64,000 bases of DNA, taken from contig NZ_CP069159.1 in the NCBI RefSeq assembly GCF_016811995.1, positions 1,488,001-1,552,000 of the forward strand, read 5' to 3'. The notes below the pieces were generated by a model, which had not been told where the DNA came from, ran no database searches, and saw only the letters and a program-made list of their open reading frames with translations. Below, piece by piece: positions 40,695-49,782 of the stretch; position 1 is the stretch's first letter, and the number at the start of each line of letters is the position of its first letter. Source of the stretch: Citrobacter sp. R56 (lineage in GTDB: Bacteria > Pseudomonadota > Gammaproteobacteria > Enterobacterales > Enterobacteriaceae). The position numbers and the translations under genes are program-made.

Positions 40695-40702
40695 AAACAC
40701 AA

Positions 40703-41893
40703 TTAACCCAGCGCTTGTGCTAACAGCGTGATCGGATGTTCGCAGCGTTTGCTGGTGGACATCTCGATTTGCCATTTACAGGTTTCGCAGTCGGTGACCA
40801 CGATATCTGCGCCGCTCTCTTCAATCTGCTGAAACAGCGGGGCACCGATAGACTGCGATGTCGGGTAGTTTTCCTTTTTAAAACCGTATGTACCGGCAAT
40901 CCCACAACACTGGGAGTCCAGCACGGTTAACTCCAGACCCGGAATTTTGCGCAGCAACTCCAGCGTGTAGAGCGTCCAGCCCATTTTTTCCATATGGCAC
41001 GGCGTGTGGTAGACCACTTTGAGCGGTAGTGTTTTCAGCGGCAGGGTTTTCCCTTCATCCAGTTTGCGCCACAGCCAGCGGGTCGCCAGCTCAATGTGCT
41101 CACGCAAGCCCGCGTTATCCACGTCCAGCACTTCGGGATACTCATCGCGCAGGGCAAAGGTACAGGTTGAAGAGGTGGCAATCACCGGAATGCCTTTCAC
41201 ACCGATGGCTTCGCGTAGCGACTCAACATTGCTGATCGCCTGTTTGCGCGCTTTGTCGGTAAAACCATTGGCGATCAGCGGCACGCCGCAGCATTTCTCT
41301 TTACTCAGTAACTGCACGCCGGTGCCCATCGCATTGAGCACCTTGATCAAATCTTTACCCAGCTGCGGATGGTTGTAGTTAACGAAACAGCCGTGGAAGA
41401 AAGCGACCTGATCTTTGTATTGCGATTGTTGTGCCGCCACGTTGCGATACCAGCGACGGAACGTGCCAAAAGAGTATTTCGGCAATGTGCGGCGATGATC
41501 GATTTTCAGCGCATAATCGAGCAACTGACGTACGGGCTTCAACGATGTGGCCGTATTCACTACCGGCGCGAACGGCGTGGAGACGCTGCCCATCAGATCG
41601 GTATGGCTCAGAATGAAGTTACGCAGCGACGGACGCGTGGTGTCATATTTCGCGCGTGCGCGCTGGATGATATCGCCAATTTTGACGTCCGACGGGCAGG
41701 CAACTTCACAGCGCTTGCAGTTGATACAGTATTTCAGTGCTTCGTCATACAGCGCACCGTCTTTCAGGCGCAGACGCTCACCGTCCGGTCCGGCCTGTTT
41801 GGGGCCAGGATAACTGGGATTGACCCGACTCACCGGGCACGCGGTGGTGCACACCGTGCATTTGATACAACTTTCAAAACGCGTGTCGCTCAT
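40703..41893 (-). CDS. glpC: Anaerobic glycerol-3-phosphate dehydrogenase subunit C
   Basis: Membrane-associated iron-sulfur subunit that passes electrons from GlpAB to menaquinone under anaerobic conditions. The 396 aa have two 4Fe-4S motifs, [12 protein letters not shown] (Cys9, 12, 15, 19) and [12 protein letters not shown], and two cysteine-rich CCG-type domains, around EKCCGVPL and [12 protein letters not shown] 41893 (MSDTRFESC) was chosen by comparison with E. coli GlpC. It overlaps glpB by 4 bp. Confidence 0.96.
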   Translation of the reverse strand: MSDTRFESCIKCTVCTTACPVSRVNPSYPGPKQAGPDGERLRLKDGALYDEALKYCINCKRCEVACPSDVKIGDIIQRARAKYDTTRPSLRNFILSHTDLMGSVSTPFAPVVNTATSLKPVRQLLDYALKIDHRRTLPKYSFGTFRRWYRNVAAQQSQYKDQVAFFHGCFVNYNHPQLGKDLIKVLNAMGTGVQLLSKEKCCGVPLIANGFTDKARKQAISNVESLREAIGVKGIPVIATSSTCTFALRDEYPEVLDVDNAGLREHIELATRWLWRKLDEGKTLPLKTLPLKVVYHTPCHMEKMGWTLYTLELLRKIPGLELTVLDSQCCGIAGTYGFKKENYPTSQSIGAPLFQQIEESGADIVVTDCETCKWQIEMSTSKRCEHPITLLAQALG

Positions 41894-43149
41894 TGCTGGC
41901 CTCCGGCACGTTCTGCTATTTGATGAGCGGCATGTAATGCGCTGACTGCGCATACGCCGCCGCCACAGCCCTGGGCGATAGGGTCGAAACCACTGAGAAC
42001 TGAACCTACGGCAAACAGGTTCTCTACTGTTTTACCGGCAAGCGATGGACGAAGCGCGCTATCGGTGGTAACGCCAAACTGTTGCCATGGCTGCGGGTCA
42101 AAGAAATCACGTTGATACCATTCGGCGCGGGTTGCCGTTTGTTGAACATCCAGCCCGAGAATAGGTTCGCGAATACCCTCGCGACCGGCTACCAGACCAC
42201 TGCTAAAGAAACTGCCGCTGGCGAGCACCGCAAAGCGAGGGCGCAGTGGAATATCGGCATGGTTGCGGGTCCAGATTTCGCTCACGACGCCATTTTTACA
42301 GGTCACTTTTTTCACTTCATCACCCGGCATCCAGATCCCGCCCTGGCGCACGAACTGACGCTGCAGTTGATTGTGCAGACGCATTCCCAGAACGGAAGGC
42401 GGTAGGGTGGGAAGTAGCGTCAGCGAGCAGGGTAGCTGTTCATTAAGCCAGCGCCAGAGTGTATCGTCCACCAGTCCGAAGCAGGCTGGCATAATGATCA
42501 TCTCGCCGGATTTCGCGACCGGCAGCAACGCTTCATACAAAAGCGGCCACTTTTCTTTGTTATCCAGCAAACGGGCGATGTTCACCGCGCGAAATTCGGT
42601 CGGGTTATCGCGCAGGACATCCAGTTCGGGGAGATCAATTTCTGCGGTTTCGACCTCAAGGCCGAGTTGGCGCAAAGAGGCGGCCGCAAGGTGCGCCTGA
42701 AAATCCAGCAGGCCGCTTACCCCCACCACACGAATGCGTTGGGCGGCAAGCGGCCAGACTGGCACTTCCGGTGAACTGAGCCAGGTCGTTCGCAAGGTGC
42801 CCAGCGGTGTGACACGCTGATGCGCTTGCAAAACGTCGCCGTGTAAACGGGCGCCGCACGCTTCCAGCAAGTCCTGCGCTTGTTGTGCCAGATTCAGCAC
42901 ATGTTGTGAGCCGATGGTGGAGTAGGGATGAGCAGGCGCTTGCGCCTGCAATAATTCCAGACCCGTTTTGATATCGGTGACGGGCTGACCATCCGGCAAC
43001 GTACTCAGGAGATCCAACGAACCGGAGGAAAAATGCAGCGCGCTTTGACCACGGGTAACGATAGCGCAGCGGAGTCCGCTTTTTTGCAGTTGCAGGCCGC
43101 ACAGTAATCCGGCGAGACCACCGCCCATAATGACCGTATCAAATTTCAT
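41890..43149 (-). CDS. glpB: Anaerobic glycerol-3-phosphate dehydrogenase subunit B
   Basis: Flavoprotein subunit of GlpABC with an N-terminal FAD-binding Rossmann motif, [18 protein letters not shown] (residues about 8-25). A C-terminal FAD segment [13 protein letters not shown] follows. The 419 aa equal E. coli GlpB. The start ATG at 43149 ([10 protein letters not shown]) lies 11 bp inside the end of glpA, the overlap known for this operon. Confidence 0.96.
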   Translation of the reverse strand: MKFDTVIMGGGLAGLLCGLQLQKSGLRCAIVTRGQSALHFSSGSLDLLSTLPDGQPVTDIKTGLELLQAQAPAHPYSTIGSQHVLNLAQQAQDLLEACGARLHGDVLQAHQRVTPLGTLRTTWLSSPEVPVWPLAAQRIRVVGVSGLLDFQAHLAAASLRQLGLEVETAEIDLPELDVLRDNPTEFRAVNIARLLDNKEKWPLLYEALLPVAKSGEMIIMPACFGLVDDTLWRWLNEQLPCSLTLLPTLPPSVLGMRLHNQLQRQFVRQGGIWMPGDEVKKVTCKNGVVSEIWTRNHADIPLRPRFAVLASGSFFSSGLVAGREGIREPILGLDVQQTATRAEWYQRDFFDPQPWQQFGVTTDSALRPSLAGKTVENLFAVGSVLSGFDPIAQGCGGGVCAVSALHAAHQIAERAGGQQ

Positions 43150-44767
43150 TCTGCTGCTCCTTCTCCAGACCGCATAATCCCTGATATACCCAGCGGGTGA
43201 ATTCACTCTCGCGCAGCGCATCACCCCAGGCAATAGGTTGTACCCCTTTCCAGCGTTCATTGAGGAATTCAGAAAGCTGGGTGATAGATTGCGCGGCGGT
43301 GGTGACATTAAAACGTTGTAGCAGACCGGCGGCACGACAGGCGCACAGTTCGCCCTGACAGGTTCCCATCCCGACACGGGTACGGCGACGTAAATCCAGT
43401 AGGCTGTTCACCGTTAAATTTTCGACTGCGTACTGAACCTCACCGGCAGTGACCGCTTCGCATTCACAGACCAGACTGCGATGCTGACGCCCTTCGCTGA
43501 GCCATGCTGGCGTACGATCGCCATGGCGATAGACGGCAGAACCGCGCAACGGCGCGGGCAGGGAAATGATGCGGCGTAGCGTATTTTCAGTGGGTTCCTG
43601 CGAGCCAGGCAGCGCGGTTTGCGCCGTGACGCAGGGACGACTGTTGCCCAGTTTGCGGCAAACGGCGTCGGTTGCCCATTCCGCCATCAGGCGGTAGGTC
43701 ATCAGCTTCCCGCCGGTAATGGTGATAAAGCCGTCCAGTCCATCACGTTGGGCGTGGTCAAACAGCACAATGCCACGGCTGACGTTACGCCCGCTCGGAT
43801 CATCGTCACTGGCGACCAGCGGGCGCACACCGGAGTATGCGCGTAGAATGCGCGTTTTCGCCATTACTGGTGCCAGCTTCTCACCTTCGCGCAGCAGGAT
43901 ATCAACCTCTTCGGCGGTCACGCGGTTGCTGTCAATCTCGTTGTAATCGATATGTGTCGAGGTCGTACCGATGAGTGAAATGGTATCGCCGGGGACCAGA
44001 ATATCGGCATCGGACGGTTTACGGCAGCGGTTGATCACATGCTGGTTAATACGGTGGTCCATGATCAGCAGCGAACCTTTCGCCGGGAACATGCGGATAC
44101 TGAGGTCGGCATACTCGGCGATGCGCTGACCCCAAATTCCGGCGGCGTTCACCACGACCGGTGCGTGCAGAGACTGGGTTTCGCCTGTCAGATGGTTGCG
44201 CACGTTGACGCCACACACCGTTGCTCCTTCGCGAATTAACCCTGTCACCTCGTGCGCTGTCAAAATGGTTGCGCCATGCTCTTTCGCGTCCAGCATGTTG
44301 GCGGCGGTCAAACGGAATGGATCAACCGTGCCATCCGGCACTTTAACGGCACCAATCAGCGCGGGGTTAACCGCAGGTTCAATGATTCGCGCCTGTTGGG
44401 GATCAATCGCCTCAGCGCGGATCCCCGCCTCTTCACAGGCGCGAATAAAGGTAGCCTGAAAGGATAATTCATCTTCGGGTAGGGTAATAAAAAGGCCGTC
44501 GGTTGGTTCGACACAATGGCGAGCGATCCTTTTCAGGATCTGATTTTCGCTAATACACTCGCGCGCGGATTCGGCATCCGTCACCGCGTAACGCGCGCCG
44601 CTGTGCAGCAACCCGTGGTTACGGCCTGTTGCGCCAGTCGCGATGTCATGGCGTTCTACTAAGATGACGCGCAATCCGCGCAGCGCACAGTCGCGGGCGA
44701 TCCCTGCACCTGTGGCCCCTCCGCCAATGATAATCACGTCACCTGATTGCGAGTCGCGCGTTTTCAT
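43139..44767 (-). CDS. glpA: Anaerobic glycerol-3-phosphate dehydrogenase subunit A
   Basis: Catalytic FAD subunit that oxidises sn-glycerol-3-phosphate to dihydroxyacetone phosphate when fumarate or nitrate is the acceptor. The 542 aa start with the FAD motif [17 protein letters not shown] (about 10-26). They end with a BFD-like region whose cysteines (CECEA, then [11 protein letters not shown]) bind a [2Fe-2S] cluster. The length equals E. coli GlpA. It is divergent from glpT across a 269-bp control region. Confidence 0.97.
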   Translation of the reverse strand: MKTRDSQSGDVIIIGGGATGAGIARDCALRGLRVILVERHDIATGATGRNHGLLHSGARYAVTDAESARECISENQILKRIARHCVEPTDGLFITLPEDELSFQATFIRACEEAGIRAEAIDPQQARIIEPAVNPALIGAVKVPDGTVDPFRLTAANMLDAKEHGATILTAHEVTGLIREGATVCGVNVRNHLTGETQSLHAPVVVNAAGIWGQRIAEYADLSIRMFPAKGSLLIMDHRINQHVINRCRKPSDADILVPGDTISLIGTTSTHIDYNEIDSNRVTAEEVDILLREGEKLAPVMAKTRILRAYSGVRPLVASDDDPSGRNVSRGIVLFDHAQRDGLDGFITITGGKLMTYRLMAEWATDAVCRKLGNSRPCVTAQTALPGSQEPTENTLRRIISLPAPLRGSAVYRHGDRTPAWLSEGRQHRSLVCECEAVTAGEVQYAVENLTVNSLLDLRRRTRVGMGTCQGELCACRAAGLLQRFNVTTAAQSITQLSEFLNERWKGVQPIAWGDALRESEFTRWVYQGLCGLEKEQQNEI

Positions 44768-45036
44768 TGTTTTTCCTCATTGTTCGTTTTTTATCATTTA
44801 GCCACATAAAAATCATGGTTTGTTTGATTTCGCGCATAATCGCGCATTATTCGAAAATGAAACGTGATTTCGTGCGCCTTTTTGAACATTTGTCATAATT
44901 CCGTAACAATATGTGCTGTAATTCACATTAACGACATGTATCTTTCCTTAACATCGCGGCCACACTGGGAGCAGAGGGGCTGTTTGAACGAACTGCGGTG
45001 TCTATCTCAAACTAAATACGGCCACGGAGGCTACAT
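44768..45036. promoter_or_regulatory. glpA/glpT divergent control region
   Basis: This 269-bp region separates divergent glpACB and glpT. In E. coli it contains CRP, GlpR, FNR, Fis and IHF sites. I see a CRP-like dyad TGTGCTGTAATTCACA at 44912-44927 (one mismatch to TGTGA-N6-TCACA). TTCGAA-containing segments around 44835-44870 resemble GlpR half-operators. The exact GlpR sites are uncertain. GGAGGC lies before the glpT ATG. Confidence 0.7.
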
Positions 45037-46395
45037 ATGTTAAGTATTTTTAAACCCGCGCCGCATAGTGCGCGTTTGCCAGCGGCGGAGATCGACCCGA
45101 CGTATCGTCGGTTGCGCTGGCAAATATTTTTGGGGATTTTCTTTGGCTACGCTGCGTACTATCTGGTACGTAAAAACTTTGCTCTGGCGATGCCGTATCT
45201 GGTCGAGCAGGGCTTTTCCCGTGGCGATCTTGGTTTTGCCTTGTCCGGGATCTCTATCGCTTATGGTTTTTCAAAGTTCATCATGGGGTCAGTTTCTGAC
45301 CGTTCGAATCCGCGCGTGTTCCTGCCTGCGGGCCTGATACTGGCGGCGGCAGTGATGTTGTTCATGGGCTTTGTACCGTGGGCAACGTCCAGTATCGCCA
45401 TTATGTTCGTTCTGTTGTTCCTCTGCGGCTGGTTCCAGGGGATGGGATGGCCGCCGTGTGGCCGCACGATGGTGCACTGGTGGTCACAGAAAGAGCGTGG
45501 CGGTATTGTTTCTGTCTGGAACTGCGCGCATAACGTGGGCGGCGGTATTCCACCGCTGCTGTTCCTGCTGGGTATGGCCTGGTTTAACGACTGGAAAGCG
45601 GCGCTTTACATGCCGGCGTTCGGTGCGATTGTTATCGCGCTCTTTGCCTTTGCCATGATGCGCGATACCCCGCAATCCTGTGGCTTACCGCCTATCGAAG
45701 AGTACAAAAACGACTACCCGGACGATTACAACGAAAATGCAGAAGAAGAGCTGACGGCGAAGCAAATCTTTATGCAGTACGTGTTGCCGAACAAACTGTT
45801 GTGGTACATCGCGATTGCTAACGTGTTTGTCTATCTGCTGCGCTACGGCATCCTCGACTGGTCGCCGACCTATCTGAAGGAAGTGAAACATTTCGCGCTG
45901 GATAAATCCTCCTGGGCTTACTTCCTTTATGAATATGCCGGTATTCCGGGCACGCTGCTGTGCGGCTGGATGTCGGATAAAGTCTTCCGTGGTAACCGTG
46001 GGGCAACAGGCGTGTTCTTTATGACGCTGGTGACTATCGCCACTATCGTCTACTGGATGAACCCGGCGGGTAATCCAGGTGTGGATATGGCATGTATGAT
46101 CGTTATCGGCTTCCTTATCTATGGCCCGGTCATGCTGATTGGTTTGCACGCCCTTGAACTGGCACCGAAAAAAGCGGCAGGTACAGCGGCGGGCTTTACC
46201 GGCTTGTTCGGTTATCTGGGTGGCTCCGTGGCGGCGAGCGCCATTGTGGGTTACACCGTTGACTTCTTCGGCTGGGACGGCGGCTTCATGGTGATGATCG
46301 GCGGCAGCGTGCTGGCGGTGATTCTGCTCGTTGTTGTGATGATTGGCGAAAAACGTCATCACGAAGAGCTGACGCTGAAACGGAGCGGGAGTTAA
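45037..46395 (+). CDS. glpT: Glycerol-3-phosphate:phosphate antiporter GlpT
   Basis: Inner-membrane major-facilitator transporter (12 helices, 452 aa) that exchanges external glycerol-3-phosphate for internal phosphate and also imports fosfomycin. The substrate residues known for E. coli GlpT are conserved: Arg45 in YLVRKNFAL, His165 in CAHNVGGG and Arg269 in LLRYGILDW. The RSNPRVF loop signature is also present. It is intact, although glpQ just downstream is broken. The start follows CACGGAGG. Confidence 0.97.
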   Translation: MLSIFKPAPHSARLPAAEIDPTYRRLRWQIFLGIFFGYAAYYLVRKNFALAMPYLVEQGFSRGDLGFALSGISIAYGFSKFIMGSVSDRSNPRVFLPAGLILAAAVMLFMGFVPWATSSIAIMFVLLFLCGWFQGMGWPPCGRTMVHWWSQKERGGIVSVWNCAHNVGGGIPPLLFLLGMAWFNDWKAALYMPAFGAIVIALFAFAMMRDTPQSCGLPPIEEYKNDYPDDYNENAEEELTAKQIFMQYVLPNKLLWYIAIANVFVYLLRYGILDWSPTYLKEVKHFALDKSSWAYFLYEYAGIPGTLLCGWMSDKVFRGNRGATGVFFMTLVTIATIVYWMNPAGNPGVDMACMIVIGFLIYGPVMLIGLHALELAPKKAAGTAAGFTGLFGYLGGSVAASAIVGYTVDFFGWDGGFMVMIGGSVLAVILLVVVMIGEKRHHEELTLKRSGS

Positions 46396-46399
46396 TCAA

Positions 46400-47333
46400 A
46401 TGAAAACGACGCTAAAGAACCTGAGCATGGCGCTGATTATCTGGAACAGGATTAGGTGATGACAAAGGACGACCATTTAGTCGTCCTCCATGACCATTAT
46501 CTTGACCGGGTCACCGATGTTGCCGAACGTTTTCCAGACCGTGCGCGTAAAGACGGTCGTTACTACGCCATCGACTTTACGCTGGATGAAATTAAGTCGC
46601 TGAAATTTACCGAAGGCTTCGACATTGAAAACGGTAAAAAGTGCAGACTTATCCAGGGCGTTTCCCGATGGGGAAATCTGATTTCCGTGTTCATACCTTT
46701 GAAGAAGAGATCGAGTTTGTTCAGGGATTGAATCACTCGACCGGTAAGAACATCGGTATTTATCCGGAAATGAAAGCACCGTGGTTCCATCACCAGGAAG
46801 GGAAGGACATCGCGGCGAAAACCCTGGAGGTACTGAAAAAGTACGGTTACACCGGTAAAAAGGATAACGTCTATTTGCAGTGTTTTGATGTGGCGGAACT
46901 GAAACGCATCAAACATGAGCTGGAACCGAAAATGGGGATGGATCTCAACCTGGTTCAGCTGATTGCGTACACTGACTGGAACGAAACTCAGCAGAAACAG
47001 GCGGACGGCAGTTGGGTGAATTACAACTACGACTGGATATTTAAGCCAGGTGCGATGAAGCAAATCGCGGAATATGCTGATGGCATCGGCCCAGACTACC
47101 ATATGCTGGTTGATGAAAAGTCTAAGAAAGGGAATATCCGGCTGACAGGCATGGTACAGGACGCTCATCAGAATAAGATGGTGGTGCATCATTTTACCGT
47201 TCGTGCTGACCAGTTTCCGGACTATGCGACTGACGTAAACCAGCTTTACGATATTCTGTATAACCAGGCCGGTGTTGACGGGTTGTTCACCGACTTCCCG
47301 GACAAAGCGGTCATGTTCCTGAATAAAAAATAA
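46400..47333 (+). pseudogene. glpQ: Broken glycerophosphodiester phosphodiesterase GlpQ
   Basis: Remnant of the periplasmic enzyme that hydrolyses glycerophosphodiesters to glycerol-3-phosphate for GlpT. Three lesions are visible. (1) After MKTTLKNLSMALI the sequence jumps to LEQD near 46441, losing roughly 45-50 codons relative to E. coli GlpQ and changing frame. The loss includes the signal-peptide end and the catalytic HRGASGYLPEHT region. (2) TAG replaces a leucine codon at 46453-46455 (LEQD-stop-VMTKDD). (3) A one-base deletion in AAAAAGTGCAG near 46640 shifts the frame between NGKK and QTYPGRFPMGKSDF. The rest, to the stop at 47333, still reads as GlpQ. An active enzyme cannot be made from this copy. 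Confidence 0.93.
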
Positions 47334-47357
47334 CGGCTCGCGCGGTTAGCGCATCGA

Positions 47358-47408
47358 AACTGCACCCCAAAGGTGGAAAGTCCACTAAGTAAGGTGCAGT
47401 TTTTTTTA
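47358..47408 (+). terminator. Intrinsic terminator of glpTQ
   Basis: AACTGCACC (47358-47366) pairs with GGTGCAGTT (47393-47401). An inner GTGGA-aag-TCCAC hairpin is enclosed, and a run of T follows. It ends the glpTQ transcript. Confidence 0.88.
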
Positions 47409-47543
47409 CTCAAAGGTTGCTAATGAATTCTCTGAGTCAGCCGGAAATAAATCATCATTTGAAGTGTGTTTGGGTTATGAATGAAATGAATTATGGCGGC
47501 GCATTGGTGTTTTACGCAGAAATCCACCATTCAGCACGAATAT

Positions 47544-47575
47544 CTTAAGATTTACTTAACTTAAACATTTATATT
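47544..47575 (+). promoter_or_regulatory. PmrA-box-like element and -10 upstream of inaA
   Basis: CTTAAG (47544-47549), five bases, then CTTAAC (47555-47560) matches 11 of 12 positions of the PmrA pattern YTTAAK-N5-YTTAAK. A -10-like TATATT lies at 47570-47575, nine bases downstream, the same geometry as the arnB site in this window. The inaA ATG follows 43 bp later. A GCAC (47534-47537) with partial MarA/SoxS-box similarity overlaps upstream; E. coli inaA belongs to that regulon. Confidence 0.55.
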
Positions 47576-47618
47576 ATCGCCTGAAATATTATCGGGTCAG
47601 AATAACGGGCGGTAGGGT

Positions 47619-48269
47619 ATGACATTGTCAGCAACACACAACGAATTTGAGCGCTGGTGGGCAACAGAAGGCGATTGGGTCGAAGAACCTAACTACCGTC
47701 GTAATGGAATGAGTGGTGTGCAGTGCGTGGAGCGTAACGGCAAGAAAGTTTATGTTAAACGCATGACCCAACACCTTTTCCACTCTGTCCGTTATCCTTT
47801 TGGCCGCCCGACCATTGTTCGTGAAATCGCGGTAATCAAAAAGTTGAAAAGCGCGGGCGTTATCGTGCCTGAAATCATCTACGGCGAAGCGACAAAAGTA
47901 GAGGGTGAATGGCGTGCACTGCTGGTCACAGAAGACATGGCGGGCTTTATCAGTATCGCTGACTGGTATCATCAACATGCCGAGACGCCGTTTCCTGATG
48001 ATGTGCGTGAAGCCATGCTGAAAGCCGTGGCTGTCGCCTTTAAAAAGATGCACAGCGTGAATCGCCAGCATGGGTGCTGCTACGTTCGTCATATCTACGT
48101 GAAAACTGACGGTACGGTTGAGGCCGGTTTCCTGGATCTTGAAAAAAGCCGCCGTCGTTTACGTCGCCATAAAGCGGCTAATCATGATTTTTCACAGCTG
48201 GAAAAATATCTTGATCCGATCCCGAAAGCGGATTGGGAACAGGTGAAAGCGCATTACTACACGCTGTAA
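47619..48269 (+). CDS. inaA: Acid-inducible Kdo/WaaP-family kinase-like protein InaA
   Basis: 216-aa cytosolic protein of the lipopolysaccharide kinase (Kdo/WaaP/InaA) family. In E. coli it is induced by weak acids and by MarA/SoxS/Rob; its substrate is unknown. The kinase-like fold is suggested by KVYVKRM (ATP-binding Lys), the IVREIAVIKKL helix with Glu, LLVTEDM at the hinge, HGCCYVRHIYV in place of the catalytic loop and FLDLEKSRRR as the DFG-like metal segment. The length equals E. coli InaA. It is convergent with yfaE with a 6-bp gap. Confidence 0.95.
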   Translation: MTLSATHNEFERWWATEGDWVEEPNYRRNGMSGVQCVERNGKKVYVKRMTQHLFHSVRYPFGRPTIVREIAVIKKLKSAGVIVPEIIYGEATKVEGEWRALLVTEDMAGFISIADWYHQHAETPFPDDVREAMLKAVAVAFKKMHSVNRQHGCCYVRHIYVKTDGTVEAGFLDLEKSRRRLRRHKAANHDFSQLEKYLDPIPKADWEQVKAHYYTL

Positions 48270-48275
48270 CGCACA

Positions 48276-48530
48276 CTACATTTCAAGTTCGATATCGCCT
48301 CTTGCCTTGCAACAGCAGGGCAAGATTTCCCCTGGTTGAACAAAGGCCAGAGGTTCTGCAATCCAGTCAACCTGACCTGCGACCAGTCGAATTCGGCAGG
48401 AACCGCAATAACCTTCCCGGCACTGATACTCAACGTTGACGTTATGCGATTCGAGCGCGGTGAGCAGGGAAGGGTGTTCATCCTGGCACAGCAATTGTGT
48501 GCCAGTTATGCGAAGCGTAACACGTCCCAT
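48276..48530 (-). CDS. yfaE: [2Fe-2S] ferredoxin YfaE
   Basis: 84-aa plant-type ferredoxin that in E. coli maintains and assembles the diferric-tyrosyl cofactor of NrdB. The cluster motif C-x4-C-x2-C (Cys37, Cys42, Cys45) is followed by CCC at 72-74 supplying the fourth ligand. Its start overlaps the last base of nrdB, so it forms the nrdAB-yfaE operon. Length as in E. coli. Confidence 0.96.
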   Translation of the reverse strand: MGRVTLRITGTQLLCQDEHPSLLTALESHNVNVEYQCREGYCGSCRIRLVAGQVDWIAEPLAFVQPGEILPCCCKARGDIELEM

Positions 48531-49660
48531 CAGAGCTGGAAGTTGCTCAGGTCGTCGGTGTCGACTTCGGAGTCGATCTGCCCGACCAGGTAAGAGCTGA
48601 CTTCGACTTCCTGCGGCGCAACCTGTACGTTATCAGAGACCAGCCAGGTGTTGATCCAGGGGATCGGGTTTGAACGCGTTTTAAAAGGCAGATCCAGCCC
48701 AACCGCCTGCATACGAATATTCGTGATGTACTCGACGTACTGGCACAGAATATCTTTATTCAGACCAATCATTGAGCCGTCGCGGAACAGATAATCGGCC
48801 CACTCTTTTTCCTGCTGCGCGGCCAGCACAAACAAGTCATAGCACTCTTGCTGGCACTCTTGGGCAATTTCCGCCATTTCCGGATCGTCGACACCGCTGC
48901 GTAGCAGATTAAGCATATGCTGCGTTCCGGTCAGATGCAGAGCTTCATCACGGGCGATCAGGCGAATGATTTTGGCGTTACCTTCCATCAATTTGCGTTC
49001 TGCGAAGGCAAAAGAGCAGGCAAAGCTGACATAGAAACGGATGGCTTCCAGGGCGTTAACGCTCATCAGGCACAGGTACAGCTGTTTTTTCAACGCGCGC
49101 AGATTGACGGTCACGGTTTTGCCGTTCACGTTGTGGGTGCCTTCGCCCAGCAGATGCCAGTAGCTGGTCATTTCAATCAATTCATCGTAGTAATGCGAAA
49201 TACCTTCCGCACGTTTCTGAATCTGCTCGTTAGTGACGATGTCATCAAAAACAACGGCCGGTTCGTTAACGATATTACGAATAATATGGGTGTACGAACG
49301 AGAGTGGATCGTCTCGGAGAAGGCCCATGTTTCTACCCAGGTTTCCAGCTCAGGAATGGAGATGAGCGGCAGGAGCGCCACGTTTGGGCTACGTCCCTGG
49401 ATAGAATCCAGCAATGTCTGATACTTCAGGTTGCTGATAAAAATATGTTTTTCGTGATCGGGCAAGGAGTGGTAGTCGATACGATCGCGAGAAACGTCAA
49501 CTTCTTCCGGACGCCAGAAAAAAGAGAGCTGCTTTTCGATCAGCTTTTCGAAGATGTCATATTTTTGCTGATCGTAGCGTGCCACGTTGACCGGCTGACC
49601 GAAAAACATCGGCTCTTTGAGCTGGTCGTTTTTCGTCTGTGAAAAGGTGGTATATGCCAT
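48530..49660 (-). CDS. nrdB: Ribonucleoside-diphosphate reductase 1 subunit beta
   Basis: Class Ia RNR small subunit (376 aa), a ferritin-like protein that generates the stable tyrosyl radical needed by NrdA. Counting Met1, iron ligands Asp85, Glu116 and His119 and radical Tyr123 are present in the LLDSIQG and [12 protein letters not shown] segments. These equal D84, E115, H118 and Y122 in the usual numbering. Later ligands are in ARDEALHL. The C-terminal tail [10 protein letters not shown] binds NrdA. ATG 49660 ([12 protein letters not shown]) gives the E. coli length. Confidence 0.97.
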   Translation of the reverse strand: MAYTTFSQTKNDQLKEPMFFGQPVNVARYDQQKYDIFEKLIEKQLSFFWRPEEVDVSRDRIDYHSLPDHEKHIFISNLKYQTLLDSIQGRSPNVALLPLISIPELETWVETWAFSETIHSRSYTHIIRNIVNEPAVVFDDIVTNEQIQKRAEGISHYYDELIEMTSYWHLLGEGTHNVNGKTVTVNLRALKKQLYLCLMSVNALEAIRFYVSFACSFAFAERKLMEGNAKIIRLIARDEALHLTGTQHMLNLLRSGVDDPEMAEIAQECQQECYDLFVLAAQQEKEWADYLFRDGSMIGLNKDILCQYVEYITNIRMQAVGLDLPFKTRSNPIPWINTWLVSDNVQVAPQEVEVSSYLVGQIDSEVDTDDLSNFQL

Positions 49661-49686
49661 TGAAGTGAGTCCTGTAGGAGTGTAAT

Positions 49687-49770
49687 GCCGGGTGGCGCTT
49701 CGCTTACCCGGCCTACAACGCCTCAAAATGTTTTGTAGGCCGGATAAGGCGGTTACGCCGCCATCCGGCA
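49687..49770. repeat. REP/BIME element between nrdA and nrdB
   Basis: Two inverted REP units. GCCGGGTGGCGC to CACCCGGC-like arms (GCTTACCCGGC) lie at 49687-49713. GCCGGATAAGGC with GCCGCCATCCGGC lies at 49739-49769. CCTACAA / TTGTAGG flank the centre. Being inside the nrdAB transcript it may stabilise the nrdA part and adjust subunit ratio. Confidence 0.88.
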
Positions 49771-49782
49771 AAAGGCAAAAAA

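Noticed and set aside
46456..46731. Separate small gene in front of glpQ
   Set aside because: Its sequence VMTKDDHLVVLHDHYLDR is the N-terminal part of GlpQ, cut off by a stop and a frameshift.
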